Positions 26,316 through 34,951 of a DNA stretch of 64,000 nt are shown piece after piece (the first letter of the stretch is position 1; each line of letters opens with the position of its first letter). Below the pieces are notes generated by a model that was given only the letters and a program-made list of their open reading frames with translations, was not told where the DNA came from and searched no databases. Position numbers and translations under genes: made by a program. The stretch covers positions 1,674,001 through 1,738,000 of the forward strand of contig CAVRGH010000010.1 in NCBI GenBank assembly GCA_963720675.1, read 5' to 3'. This DNA comes from JALHSW01 sp963720675. GTDB lineage: Bacteria > Actinomycetota > Acidimicrobiia > IMCC26256 > PALSA-555.

Positions 26316-28743
26316 TCAGGCCCCCGCACGTGCGGGAGCCTCCGCCTCGACGACGATCCCGTCGCGGACGAGCTCGTCGATCTCCTCGTCACCGATGCCG
26401 GCCTCGCGCAGCACGACGCGCGACGAGTCGCCCACGACGAGCGGTGGACCGGCGACGCGGGTCGGCGTGTCCGACAGGTCGAGCAGGCGTCCGGCTTGGT
26501 CGAGCCGGCCGACGATGCCCTGCTCGTACCGGGTGACCCAGCCGCGCTCGATCAGCTCGGGGTCGTCGAACACGCCGAGTGCCACCGTGTCGGACGAGAC
26601 CTCGCACGGGACGCCGGCACGGTCGAGGGCGTCGAACCACGCCGCGGCAGACCGCGTCCGCGAAGGCGGTCTCCAGGAGCGACCGGGAGTCGCGGTCGTC
26701 GGCAGGGCCGTCCGTCAGGCCGAGCACGTCCCGGCAGCGGCGCCACTGGTCCTCGGTCACCGCAGCGAGGCAGAGCCAACCATCGGCGGTCTCGTACAGG
26801 CCGTACCGCGCGCTCATCCCGAGCGCGGCGCCGTCGAGGTGCGGTCGCGGGGGCGTCGCACCCGACTCGGCCGTCCAGACGTACGAGGTGTTGAGCAGGC
26901 AGGCGTAGACGATCGAGGTGTCCACGAGGCACCCCTCGCCGGTGCGATCGCGGTGGTACAGGGCCTGGAGCACGCCGATCGCGGAGAGGAACCCGTTGCC
27001 GAGATCGCCGAGTGACGTGACGCTCCAGAGCGGTCGACCACCGTCGTCGCACCCGCCGTCCTCCCAGGTCACCCCCGCGAGTGCGGCCGCGGTCTGGTCG
27101 TTCCCCGGGAGCCCGTCGCGCGCACCGCGCTCGAAGCCCCGCGTGTGGCAGTAGACGAGGTCGGGCTTGATCGCGCGCAGCGACTCGTGATCGATCCCCA
27201 GGCGCTGCGCCGCCGCGTCCCGCATGTTGTGGTGCACGACGTCGGCGCCCTCGACGAGCCGCCGGAGCGTGCGCATCCCGCGCTCGTCCTTCAGGTTGAT
27301 CGCGACGCTCCGCTTCCCGCGATTGCACGCCATCGCGATGTGGTTCGTGTGCCAGAACCCGTCATACGGGGTGTTGACCTTGATGACGTCGGCACCGAGG
27401 TCGGAGAGGACCTGGGTGCCGAACGGCCCGGCCACCGCGAGCCCGAGGTCGAGCACGCGGATCCCGTCGAGCGCACTCGCGAGCGGGTGAGGCGCCGCGG
27501 GCGTCCGGGGCGGGGACACGGGCCTCGCCGCGTCGGCGACGGCGGCTTCGGTGTCCGCTCCGACCCTGGGGGCAGGTCCCGGGTCGGGCCCGGCCGCGGC
27601 CGAGAGCCGGAGCGTCCGGCCGACCTGGCGGATCGGGCCGACGTCGGGATCCTCGACGACCGCGACGCAGCCATCGGCCAGGAACGCGGGATCCTGCAGC
27701 GCCTCCTCGGGCGAGCGCACCGGCTGCATGGCCACACCGACCTGCTCGGCGGCCGCGAGCCACTCGCTCGCGGGAAACTTCGCGAACGCCGCCGCGAGCA
27801 GTGGGTAGTAGTAGTGGAGGACCACCAGCTCTTCGGGCGTGGGGAGGATGCGTGTCGGATCGTCGCGCGGCGCTTGGGTCTCCGCGGTCACCCGCAGCTC
27901 GTCGCCCTCGGAAGTCCCGAGGACGAACGCCGGGTTGGGGACCCAGTGGTACACCCAGCGCCCGTCGGCACACCGGAACAACCCCTTGGTCGAGCGCGGG
28001 TCCAGGACCCAGGTGTTGTACAGCGGCACGTCGGGGTGCTCGGCCCGCTGCCAGCCACCCATCGTCGCCGCGAGCACTCCCTGGCGCAGCGAGGTCTCGA
28101 CGCGCTGTCCCCGCCCGGTCGTCTCGCGTGCGTGGAGCGCGGCAGTGATGCCGGCCGTCGCGAGGAAGCACGCCGCGAGGCTCGGGAACGACGACGCGTT
28201 GCAGTACGGGCCCTCCCGGTCGACCCCCTCCCAGCACCCCTCGGGGGGTTGCAGATCCGGGTACTCGGGGGGTCGCCCCGACATGCGGAGGACCGTGCCG
28301 CCGACCCAGCCGCGTTGCTCCCACTGCATGCCGGTGCGTGCCGCGACGAGCGCGTCGTAGGCCGGGCGGTGTGCGTCGGCAGTGTCGCGTCCGTACCCGG
28401 TGATCGAGCAGTAGATCAGCCTCGGGTTGCGCTGCATCAGCACGTCGAAGTCGATACCGAGGCGCTCGGTCGTCCCCGGCGAGAAGCTCTCGAGGAGCAC
28501 GTCGGCCCGCTCTGCGAGGGCGAGCAACGTCTCCCGTTGCTCGGGATCGTGGAGATCGAGCACCGCGCTGCGCTTGTTCCGGTTCCAGACCCGCGAGCCG
28601 CTCAGCGACCGCCAGGGATCGCCGCCCGGTGGCTCGATCTTGGTGACCTGCGCACCCTGGTCGGCCAGCAGCATCGCCGCCATCGGCCCGGCGACTCCCC
28701 AGGAGAGATCGAGCACGACGACGTCGCCCAGCACACCCGCCAT
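26316..28743 (-). CDS. CaiB/BaiF CoA-transferase with two fused CoA-transferase III domains (one frameshift)
   Basis: About 809 codons. Domain 1 begins VVVLDLSWGVAGPMAAMLLADQGAQVTKIEPP and domain 2 begins RVLDLGLAVAGPFGTQVLSDLGADVIKV at about residue 430; each has a FERG/GYGRD-type segment and a 'DTSI/ETSLRQG' region. Single-domain enzymes of the family are about 400 residues, so this is an in-frame tandem fusion. Near 26650 the frame changes after LLETAFADAV and continues as AAAWFDALDRAGVPCEV to the TGA at 26316. It transfers CoA between carboxylic acids. ATG at 28743; the amidohydrolase gene ends 18 bases upstream on the same strand. Confidence 0.88.
26319..26340. terminator. GC-rich palindrome between convergent genes
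   Basis: The perfect 14-base palindrome CCCGCACGTGCGGG (26323-26336), extendable to an 11-pair arm with one mismatch, lies at the 3' ends of the convergent tetR and CaiB/BaiF genes. It could act as a U-free terminator. Confidence 0.4.
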
Positions 28744-28760
28744 GTCTGCGTCCCGTCTCC

Positions 28761-29837
28761 TCAGAGGTTCCACACGCGCGTGGCGTTCCCGGAGAGCATC
28801 AGCTCGCGCTCGTCCGCGGGCACCCCGGCGAACTGCCGCTCGATCAGCGCTCGCGAGTCGGGCCAGCTGGTGACGGGGTGCGGATAGTCGGTCGACCACA
28901 GGAGGTTCTCGACCCCGAGGATGTCGCGGAGCTTCTCGAGCGCGGTGTGCTCCTCGATGAAGGTGAGGTGCACGTTGTCGTGGAAGTAGTCGCTCGGGCG
29001 TCGGCTGATCCGGTCGAACGTGTAGCCCTGGCGAGCGACCAGATCATCGATGACCTCGAGGTACCAGACCACCCAACCCAGGCCCGGCTCGACATAGACG
29101 ACGTTCAGGTCCGGGAAGCGCTCGAAGACTCCTCCGAGGATCCACATCCCGAACGCCTCAGCGGTCGAGAGCGCGGTCATCGGCACCATCACTCCCTTCT
29201 GGGGGGTGGGGTCGCGGCGCGCCAGGTCGTCGAGCGCGCGGTTCAGACCGATGTGGCAGCAGATCGGAAGACCACTCGCCTGGATCGCGGCGAAGAGCGG
29301 CTCGTAGGTCTCGTCGTAGTAGTCGGGCGCACCCAGCTCGGCCGGGAACACGGGGAGCTGGAGCGACTTGCATCCGGCCTCGGCAACCCGCTCGACCTCG
29401 CCGACTGCGAGCTCGACGTCGTGGATCGGCACCTGGCACGACACGACGAGTCGCTTCGGATCGACCGATCCCCAGTCGAGCATCGCGTCGTTGAACGCCT
29501 GCGTCGCCGCGAGCGCCGAGCGCCGGTCCTCGAGCAGGTAGAGGTAGCGGAACCCGCTGACCTCGGAGTACACGACCTCGGTCTCGACACCGTCCGCGTC
29601 CATGTCGAGCAGCCGCGCCGCGGCGTTCCCGTACCCCGGCCGGGAGAAGGCTGCGTGGGGGTTCTGCTTCATGGAGTCCGCGTTCGCACGGCCGGCGCCC
29701 ATGGTCGCCAGCATCTCGGTCTGGAACGCGACGACCGCGGCGTCGTACGCGGCGTGGTGCCCGGCAGCGAGGTGCTCCTTCACGCGATCGTGGTCCATGT
29801 TCACGTGGGAGTCGGCGGAGATGAGGCGCTCGGTCAT
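28761..29837 (-). CDS. Amidohydrolase-2 family metal-dependent hydrolase
   Basis: A 358-residue TIM-barrel protein, paralogous to that at 7735. Metal motifs: SADSHVNMD at the N-terminus, CCHIGLN in the middle and STDYPHPVTSWP near the C-terminus, followed by the GNATRVWNL end typical of this family. ATG at 29837. It is the first gene of a minus-strand unit with the CaiB/BaiF protein and is divergent from the DUF35-thiolase pair across a promoter holding a candidate operator. It may hydrolyse or decarboxylate a ring-cleavage product. Confidence 0.9.
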   Translation of the reverse strand: MTERLISADSHVNMDHDRVKEHLAAGHHAAYDAAVVAFQTEMLATMGAGRANADSMKQNPHAAFSRPGYGNAAARLLDMDADGVETEVVYSEVSGFRYLYLLEDRRSALAATQAFNDAMLDWGSVDPKRLVVSCQVPIHDVELAVGEVERVAEAGCKSLQLPVFPAELGAPDYYDETYEPLFAAIQASGLPICCHIGLNRALDDLARRDPTPQKGVMVPMTALSTAEAFGMWILGGVFERFPDLNVVYVEPGLGWVVWYLEVIDDLVARQGYTFDRISRRPSDYFHDNVHLTFIEEHTALEKLRDILGVENLLWSTDYPHPVTSWPDSRALIERQFAGVPADERELMLSGNATRVWNL

Positions 29838-29858
29838 GGTGCTGCCCTTCGATCGCGA

Positions 29859-29874
29859 CCCAAAGGCTCTTTGG
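29859..29874. promoter_or_regulatory. Candidate operator in the amidohydrolase/DUF35 divergent promoter
   Basis: CCCAAAGGCTCTTTGG contains the perfect inverted repeat CCAAAG-GCT-CTTTGG (29860-29874). It is 22 bases before the amidohydrolase start and 45 bases before the DUF35 start, where a repressor would block both. It matches the site upstream of the tetR gene at 25628. Confidence 0.6.
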
Positions 29875-29918
29875 TCTTGATCCTAACCTCTTAGGCGCGT
29901 GCGCTACCCTGCTCGATC

Positions 29919-30314
29919 ATGGTGTTCGCACGATCCCCCATGGTCGGCGCCGACGACCGATGCTTCTGGGACGGGGTCGCCGAGGGTCGCCTCCTCCTCC
30001 AACGTTGCTCCGAGTGCCATGGGATGCGCCACCCACCCCGCCCGATGTGCCCGAGCTGCAACTCGCTCGCGTGGGAGACGTTCGAGGCGAGCGGGCGCGG
30101 CACGATCCACAGCTACGTCATCCCCCATGCGCCGGTCCCGCCCGGCTTCGAGGAGGGCTACGTCGTCGCGCTGATCGAGCTGGAGGAGGGCGCGCGCCTC
30201 GTCTCGAGCCTCACCGGCATCGACCGCGACGCGATCCGCAATGACCTCGCCGTCCAGGTGGTGTTCGAACCCATCGACGACGGCACCCTGATGCACCGCT
30301 TCCGTCCCGCATGA
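29919..30314 (+). CDS. DUF35 Zn-ribbon/OB-fold protein
   Basis: 131 residues: an N-terminal rubredoxin-like zinc ribbon with Cys30, Cys33, Cys44 and Cys47 (RCSECHG...MCPSC), then an OB-fold with GRGTIHSYVIPH. Such proteins partner thiolase-fold enzymes: in steroid side-chain degradation the DUF35 part of ChsH2 binds Ltp2, and in HMG-CoA synthesis a DUF35 protein bridges thiolase and synthase. The thiolase-like gene follows by 7 bases, so a heteromeric complex is expected. The ATG at 29919 is the first in frame; SD is weak. Confidence 0.9.
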   Translation: MVFARSPMVGADDRCFWDGVAEGRLLLQRCSECHGMRHPPRPMCPSCNSLAWETFEASGRGTIHSYVIPHAPVPPGFEEGYVVALIELEEGARLVSSLTGIDRDAIRNDLAVQVVFEPIDDGTLMHRFRPA

Positions 30315-30321
30315 CGGCCGG

Positions 30322-31521
30322 ATGAGCGCCGGCACGACCGGGCGCAACCTCTCGGGCCGGGCTGCGATCGTCGGGATCGGTCAGACCGAGTTCTCGAAGG
30401 AATCAGGGCGCAGCGTCCTCCAGCTCGCGTGTGAGGCCGTGCTCGCTGCGCTCGACGACGCCGGGCTCGCACCGGCGGATGTCGACGGACTGGCCACGTA
30501 CACGGTCGACGCCACGAACGAGCTCGAGATCATGCGGAACCTCGGCATCCCGAGCCTTCGCTTCTACTCGCGCTCGCCGTACGGGGGTGCGGCGACCTGC
30601 GCGGTGCTGATGCAGTCGGCGATGGCCGTCGCGACCGGCGTGGCCGACGTCGTCGTGTTCTATCGGGCGTTCAACGAACGGTCGGAGACGCGCTTCGGTC
30701 GACCGCAGCCGATCACGGACCACGCGTCATTCGTGCGAGCGAATGCGGGCAACGGGTCCGCGCAGTGGCCGGCGTTCCTCGTCTACGGGTTGGTCACCCC
30801 CGCGATGTGGTCGTCGCTGATCTTCCAGCGCTACATGTACCGGTACGGGGTCACCAACGAGGACTTCGGGCGGTACGCCGTGCTCGCGCGCAAGCACGCG
30901 GCGACCAACCCGGCGGCGTGGTACCACGGGCAACCCATCACCCTCGACGAGCATCAGCAGTCGCGATGGATCGTCGAGCCGGTCCTGCGCCGCCTCGACT
31001 GCTGCCAGGAGAGTGACGGTGGCATCGCGATCGTGGTCACGACGCCCGAGCGCGCACGCGACCTTCCCCAACCGCCGGTCGTCGTGGAGGCCGCGGCCGA
31101 AGCCGCCGTCTTCGACGGCGACATCGTCACTGGCTACTCCCGGCCGGACCTCACCCGTTTCGACGACATGGCGCTCGTCGCCGACGAGCTGTGGCGCCAG
31201 TCCGGGCTCTCGACCGCCGACATCGACGCCGCGATGCTCTATGAGCACTTCAGCCCGATCGTCTTCCTCCAGCTCGAAGCGCTCGGGTTCTGCGGGCCCG
31301 GCGAGGCGAAGGGCTTCATCGCCGACGGCAACCTCGAGCTCGACGGTGCGCTCCCGGTCAACACCCACGGTGGCCACCTCGGCGAGGCGTACATCCACGG
31401 CATCAACCACCTCACCGAGGCGGTCCGCCAGCTCCGCGGCACCGCGGCGAACCAGGTCAGTGATCCGGAGCACGTCCTCGTGACGGCCGGCATGAGTGCG
31501 GCCATCCTCGGCAAGGGATGA
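30322..31521 (+). CDS. Thiolase-fold lipid-transfer protein (Ltp2-like aldolase or thiolase)
   Basis: A 399-residue thiolase-superfamily protein. The N-terminus AAIVGIGQTEFSKESGR and the C-terminal block YEHFSPIVFLQLEALGFCG...VNTHGGHLGEAY resemble SCP-x/Ltp2-type proteins. The usual N-terminal nucleophilic Cys is not at its expected place, and the conserved Tyr in the YEHFSP region and the HGG motif are kept. Ltp2 with a DUF35 partner performs retro-aldol cleavage of steroid side chains, so an aldolase role is plausible here. ATG at 30322, 7 bases after the DUF35 stop. Confidence 0.88.
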   Translation: MSAGTTGRNLSGRAAIVGIGQTEFSKESGRSVLQLACEAVLAALDDAGLAPADVDGLATYTVDATNELEIMRNLGIPSLRFYSRSPYGGAATCAVLMQSAMAVATGVADVVVFYRAFNERSETRFGRPQPITDHASFVRANAGNGSAQWPAFLVYGLVTPAMWSSLIFQRYMYRYGVTNEDFGRYAVLARKHAATNPAAWYHGQPITLDEHQQSRWIVEPVLRRLDCCQESDGGIAIVVTTPERARDLPQPPVVVEAAAEAAVFDGDIVTGYSRPDLTRFDDMALVADELWRQSGLSTADIDAAMLYEHFSPIVFLQLEALGFCGPGEAKGFIADGNLELDGALPVNTHGGHLGEAYIHGINHLTEAVRQLRGTAANQVSDPEHVLVTAGMSAAILGKG

Positions 31522-31522
31522 C

Positions 31523-31539
31523 CATGGTCACGGACCATG
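31523..31539. promoter_or_regulatory. Palindrome upstream of the toxin-antitoxin genes (candidate autoregulatory operator)
   Basis: CATGGTC-ACG-GACCATG is a perfect 7-base inverted repeat with a 3-base spacer, lying 16 bases before the likely antitoxin ATG at 31555. Type II antitoxins commonly bind such a site to repress their own operon. It overlaps an in-frame ATG at 31537, which argues for the later start. Confidence 0.55.
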
Positions 31540-31554
31540 ATCTATCGTTTCCAG

Positions 31555-31797
31555 ATGGACATGATCCCGATCTCGAAGTTCAAGGCCACCTGCCTGGCCG
31601 TGCTGGAAGAGGTCAGGCGGAGCGGCAAGCCCGTCCTGGTGACTCGTCGCGGTGAGCCGATCGCCGAGATCGTCCCACCCTCGCGCCCTCCCGCAGCCGA
31701 GAGCTGGCTCGGTGCGGCCCGGGGAACGGGCCGGATCCTCGGCGACCTGACCGACCCGGTCGCGGGGGTCGAACAGTGGGACGCGCTCGAGTCGTGA
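31555..31797 (+). CDS. Phd/YefM-family antitoxin
   Basis: About 80 residues. MIPISKFKATCLAVLEEVRRSGKPVLVTRRGEPIAEIVP is the Phd/YefM DNA-binding fold (long helix, then the 'GKPVLVTRRGEP' strand). The C-terminal 35 residues would bind and neutralise the toxin. ATG at 31555 or 31561; an ATG at 31537 lies within the palindrome. It overlaps the PIN toxin start as GTGA. It sits between catabolic operons. Confidence 0.85.
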   Translation: MDMIPISKFKATCLAVLEEVRRSGKPVLVTRRGEPIAEIVPPSRPPAAESWLGAARGTGRILGDLTDPVAGVEQWDALES

Positions 31798-32183
31798 AGC
31801 TGCTGCTCGACACGCACATCTGGCTCTGGTCGCTCCTGGAACCAGATCGGCTCTCCGGTCCGACGGCCAAGCGCCTCACGCGGCCCGACACCGAGCTCTG
31901 GCTGTCCCCGATCAGCGTGTGGGAGGCGCACCTCCTCGCGGAACGGGGTCGGATCGAGCTCGACCGAGCGCCCGCGGTCTGGCTCGACGACGCCCTGCGA
32001 CGAGTGCCGATGCGCGACGCAACGCTCACCCGCGACGTCGCCCTCCGGAGCCGCGAGATCCAGCTCGATCATCAGGATCCAGCCGACCGGTTCCTGGCGG
32101 CCACCGCTGCGGTCTATGACCTGGTGCTCGTCACTTCGGACGATCGTCTACGGAACGGCTCCGGATTTCGCGTCTTCCCGTGA
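31794..32183 (+). CDS. VapC-family PIN-domain toxin
   Basis: 129 residues from the GTG at 31794 (VKLLLDTHIWLW). The acidic PIN residues are Asp in LLLDTH, Glu in SVWEAH and Asp in DPADRFLAATA. PIN toxins of this type cleave RNA, often tRNA. The start overlaps the antitoxin stop, the usual coupling for a VapC paired with a Phd-type antitoxin. A shorter stretch from the GTG at 31776 is out of line with the family N-terminus. Confidence 0.9.
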   Translation: MKLLLDTHIWLWSLLEPDRLSGPTAKRLTRPDTELWLSPISVWEAHLLAERGRIELDRAPAVWLDDALRRVPMRDATLTRDVALRSREIQLDHQDPADRFLAATAAVYDLVLVTSDDRLRNGSGFRVFP

Positions 32184-32186
32184 CGT

Positions 32187-32949
32187 TCAGCGACCCTGCC
32201 AGCGCGGCGGACGCTTCTCCCGGAAGGCGCGCGGGCCCTCCTGCGCATCCGCGCTGAGGTACACCGCCTCCCAGAGGGCGTCCGCCGCCGCGTACTGCTC
32301 GTCGGACTCGACCACGCCGCGCACCATGGCCTTCGCCGGCGCGGACCGACAGGGGCGCGTTCGCGGCGATCGTCGTCGCGAGCTCCTGCACCGCACCGCG
32401 AAGCTCGGCGCCGGGGACCACCCGGTTCACCAGACCGATCTCCCTCGCTCGCTCGGCACCGATGGGGTCTCCGGTGAGGAGGATCTCGAGCGCGACCCGC
32501 GAAGGGATCATCGCGGCGAGCGGCGCAGCCCACGGGGCGCCCCGTCCGACCTTGACCTCGGAGACCGCGAAGCGGGCGTGATCGGCCGCGACGCAGAGGT
32601 CGCACATCTGCGCGAGCAGGAAGCCGCCGGCATAGGCGAGCCCGTTCACCGCGGCGATCGTCGGCTTGTCGACCTCGACGTTGCGCCCGAAGTGCGGCAG
32701 GAAGTCCGTCGGCGGGACCTGCATTCCGCCGGCCGCCATCTCCTTGAGGTCAGCGCCCGCGCTGAACGCGCGGTCACCGGCGCCGGTCAGGACGAGGACT
32801 CGGGCGTCGTCGTCGGCGTTGAAGCGCTCCACGGCAGCGAACAGGCCAGCCCGCACCGCTGCATCGAGCGCGTTCCTCGCCTCGGGGCGGTTGATCGTCA
32901 CCCAGGCGATTCGGTCCACCACCTCGTACTGCAGGACGGCGGAGCTCAC
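32187..32949 (-). CDS. Enoyl-CoA hydratase/methylglutaconyl-CoA hydratase-like (one frameshift)
   Basis: About 254 residues. YEVVDRIAWVTINRPEARNALDAAV, FSAGADLKEMA and NGLAYAGGFLLAQMCDL are crotonase landmarks. Near 32345 the frame changes after ANAPLSVR and continues as AKAMVRGVVESDEQYAAADALWEAV to EKRPPRWQGR, the usual crotonase C-terminus, at 32187. GTG at 32949 overlaps the biotin carboxylase stop as GTGA. In leucine-type pathways such a hydratase follows an MCC-like carboxylase, which matches the gene order here. Confidence 0.88.
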
Positions 32950-34938
32950 GGTGCGCCTTCCACCGCCGCGATCACGAGGAGCACCGTCGTCGGCTCGACC
33001 TGATCGCCGACCGAGACGGCGAGATGGGTGACGACTCCGGCGTGTGCGGCGGTGATGGTGTGCTCCATCTTCATCGCCTCGAGGGCCAGGAGTGGTTGCC
33101 CCGCGAGCACCTCCTCGCCTTCGGAGACGAGCACCCGCGTGACGGTGCCGGGCAATGGCGCGTGCAACGACCCGGCGGCGCCCTCGTGGGCGTGGTCCGG
33201 GAAACGGTCGACGACTCGCATCGTCGTGTTGCCCAGCGAGCTGTCGATGTACACCAGGGCGCCGACGCGCTCCACGCGCACCTCGCGGCGGACACCGTCG
33301 ACCTCCAGGTCCACCCGATCGCCGGTCGCGTGGACGACCCGGAGGTCGACGGACGACCCGTCGACCGTCACCGTGGGCCCGCTGCGCGTCGCCGAGCACA
33401 CGACCACGACCTCGTGATCGCCGTGCACGAGCGTGAGGGGCTGCTCGGCATGGCCCACGTTGCGCCACGCCGGAGGGATCCCGGCCGGCAGGACCGACGT
33501 CGAGCCCGCGGTCTGCATGCCGGTCACGGCGGTCGCGACTGCGTGGAGCTCGACCAGCGCCGTGGCGACGTCGGGCGCGCCGAGGATTGCGGGGTCATGG
33601 CGCTCGAAGAACGCGGTGTCGATGTCTCCGGACAGGAACTCGGGGTGGCGCAGAGTGCGGACCAACAGGTCGCGGTTCGTCGTCACACCGTGGAGCTCGC
33701 TGCGCGCGAGCACGTCGGCGAGCCGCGCCGCGGCGGCCCTGCGGGTCGGCGCCCACGCGATGACCTTGGCGAGCATGCCGTCGTAGTGCGTGCTCACCGT
33801 CGAACCGTCGCAGTACCCGGCATCGACACGGACGTCGACCGCCTCGGGGATGCGAAAGCGATGCATCGGACCGCTCGTCGGGAGGAATCCCGCCGGCACG
33901 TCCTCGGCGTACAGGCGGGCCTCGATGGCGTGGCCGGTGAACCCGGCGGTACGCACTGCATCCGGGAGCGGGTGACCGGCGGCAACCTCGAGCTGGAGTG
34001 CGACGAGGTCGAGACCGGTGACGAGCTCGGTCACCGGGTGCTCGACCTGCAAGCGCGTGTTCACCTCGAGGAACCAGAACGCCCCGGAAGCCTCGAGCAC
34101 GAACTCCACCGTGCCTGCGCCCACGTAGCCGATCGCCCGGGCCGCCGCGACGGCCGCCGCGCCCAGCTCGGCACGGAGCGCGTCGTCGACCGCAGGTGAC
34201 GGTGCCTCCTCGATCACCTTCTGGTGACGACGTTGGATCGAGCACTCACGCTCGAAGAGGTGCACGACGGTCCCCTGCGTGTCTCCGAAGATCTGCACCT
34301 CGACGTGCCGCGGGGTCTCGACGAAGCGCTCCAAGAAGACCGAGCCGTCGCCGAACGCGCCCTCGGCCTCACGTTGGGCGCCACCGACCGCGTCCTGCAG
34401 CGCGGCACGGTCGCGGACGATCCGCATGCCGCGCCCACCGCCCCCGAACTCTGCCTTGACGAGGAGGGGGAACCCGATCTCCTCGGCTGCCTGCTCGAGC
34501 TCGGCCGCGCTCGTGTCTGCGGAGACGGGGACCCCCGGGAGCACCGGGACCCCGGCATCCTGCATGCGGCGCTTGGCCTCGACCTTCGATCCCATCGCGT
34601 CGATGACCTCTGCGGTGGGGCCGACAAAGGTCAGCCCCGCTCCGTCGCAGGCACGGGCGAATCCGGCGTGCTCGGACAGGAAGCCATAGCCGGGGTGCAC
34701 CGCGTCCGCCCCGGCAGCTGATGCGGCGCGCAGCACGGCCTCGACGTCGAGGTACGTCGCGCTCGGCGCGGTTCCGGGGAGACGAACTGCAGCGTCGGCA
34801 TCGCGCACATAGGGGAGATCGGCGTCGGCGTCGGAGAACACCGCGACCGTCTCGATCCCGAGCCGACCGCGCGGTCCGGGCGATCCGGCTGGCGATCTCC
34901 CCGCGATTGGCGATCAGGAGCCGTCTGATATCGCTCAC
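32946..34938 (-). CDS. Acyl-CoA carboxylase alpha subunit (biotin carboxylase plus biotin carrier; one frameshift)
   Basis: About 664 codons. N-terminal RRLLIANRGEIASRIARTAR is followed, after a frame change near 34870, by AVFSDADADLPYVRDADAAVRL. The ATP-grasp part shows GGGGRGMRIV and LEVNTRLQVEHPVTE. The C-terminal carrier domain has the biotinylation motif EAMKM about 45 residues from the end. Start GTG at 34938, 13 bases after the beta-subunit stop. It carboxylates biotin using ATP and bicarbonate for transfer by the beta subunit. Family-level call is firm; substrate is inferred from the beta subunit. Confidence 0.92.
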
Positions 34939-34951
34939 GCGTCGCTCGCCA

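Noticed and set aside
31537..31554. ATG at 31537 as antitoxin start
   Set aside because: It lies inside the palindrome that probably serves as operator and adds six residues not typical of Phd/YefM N-termini.
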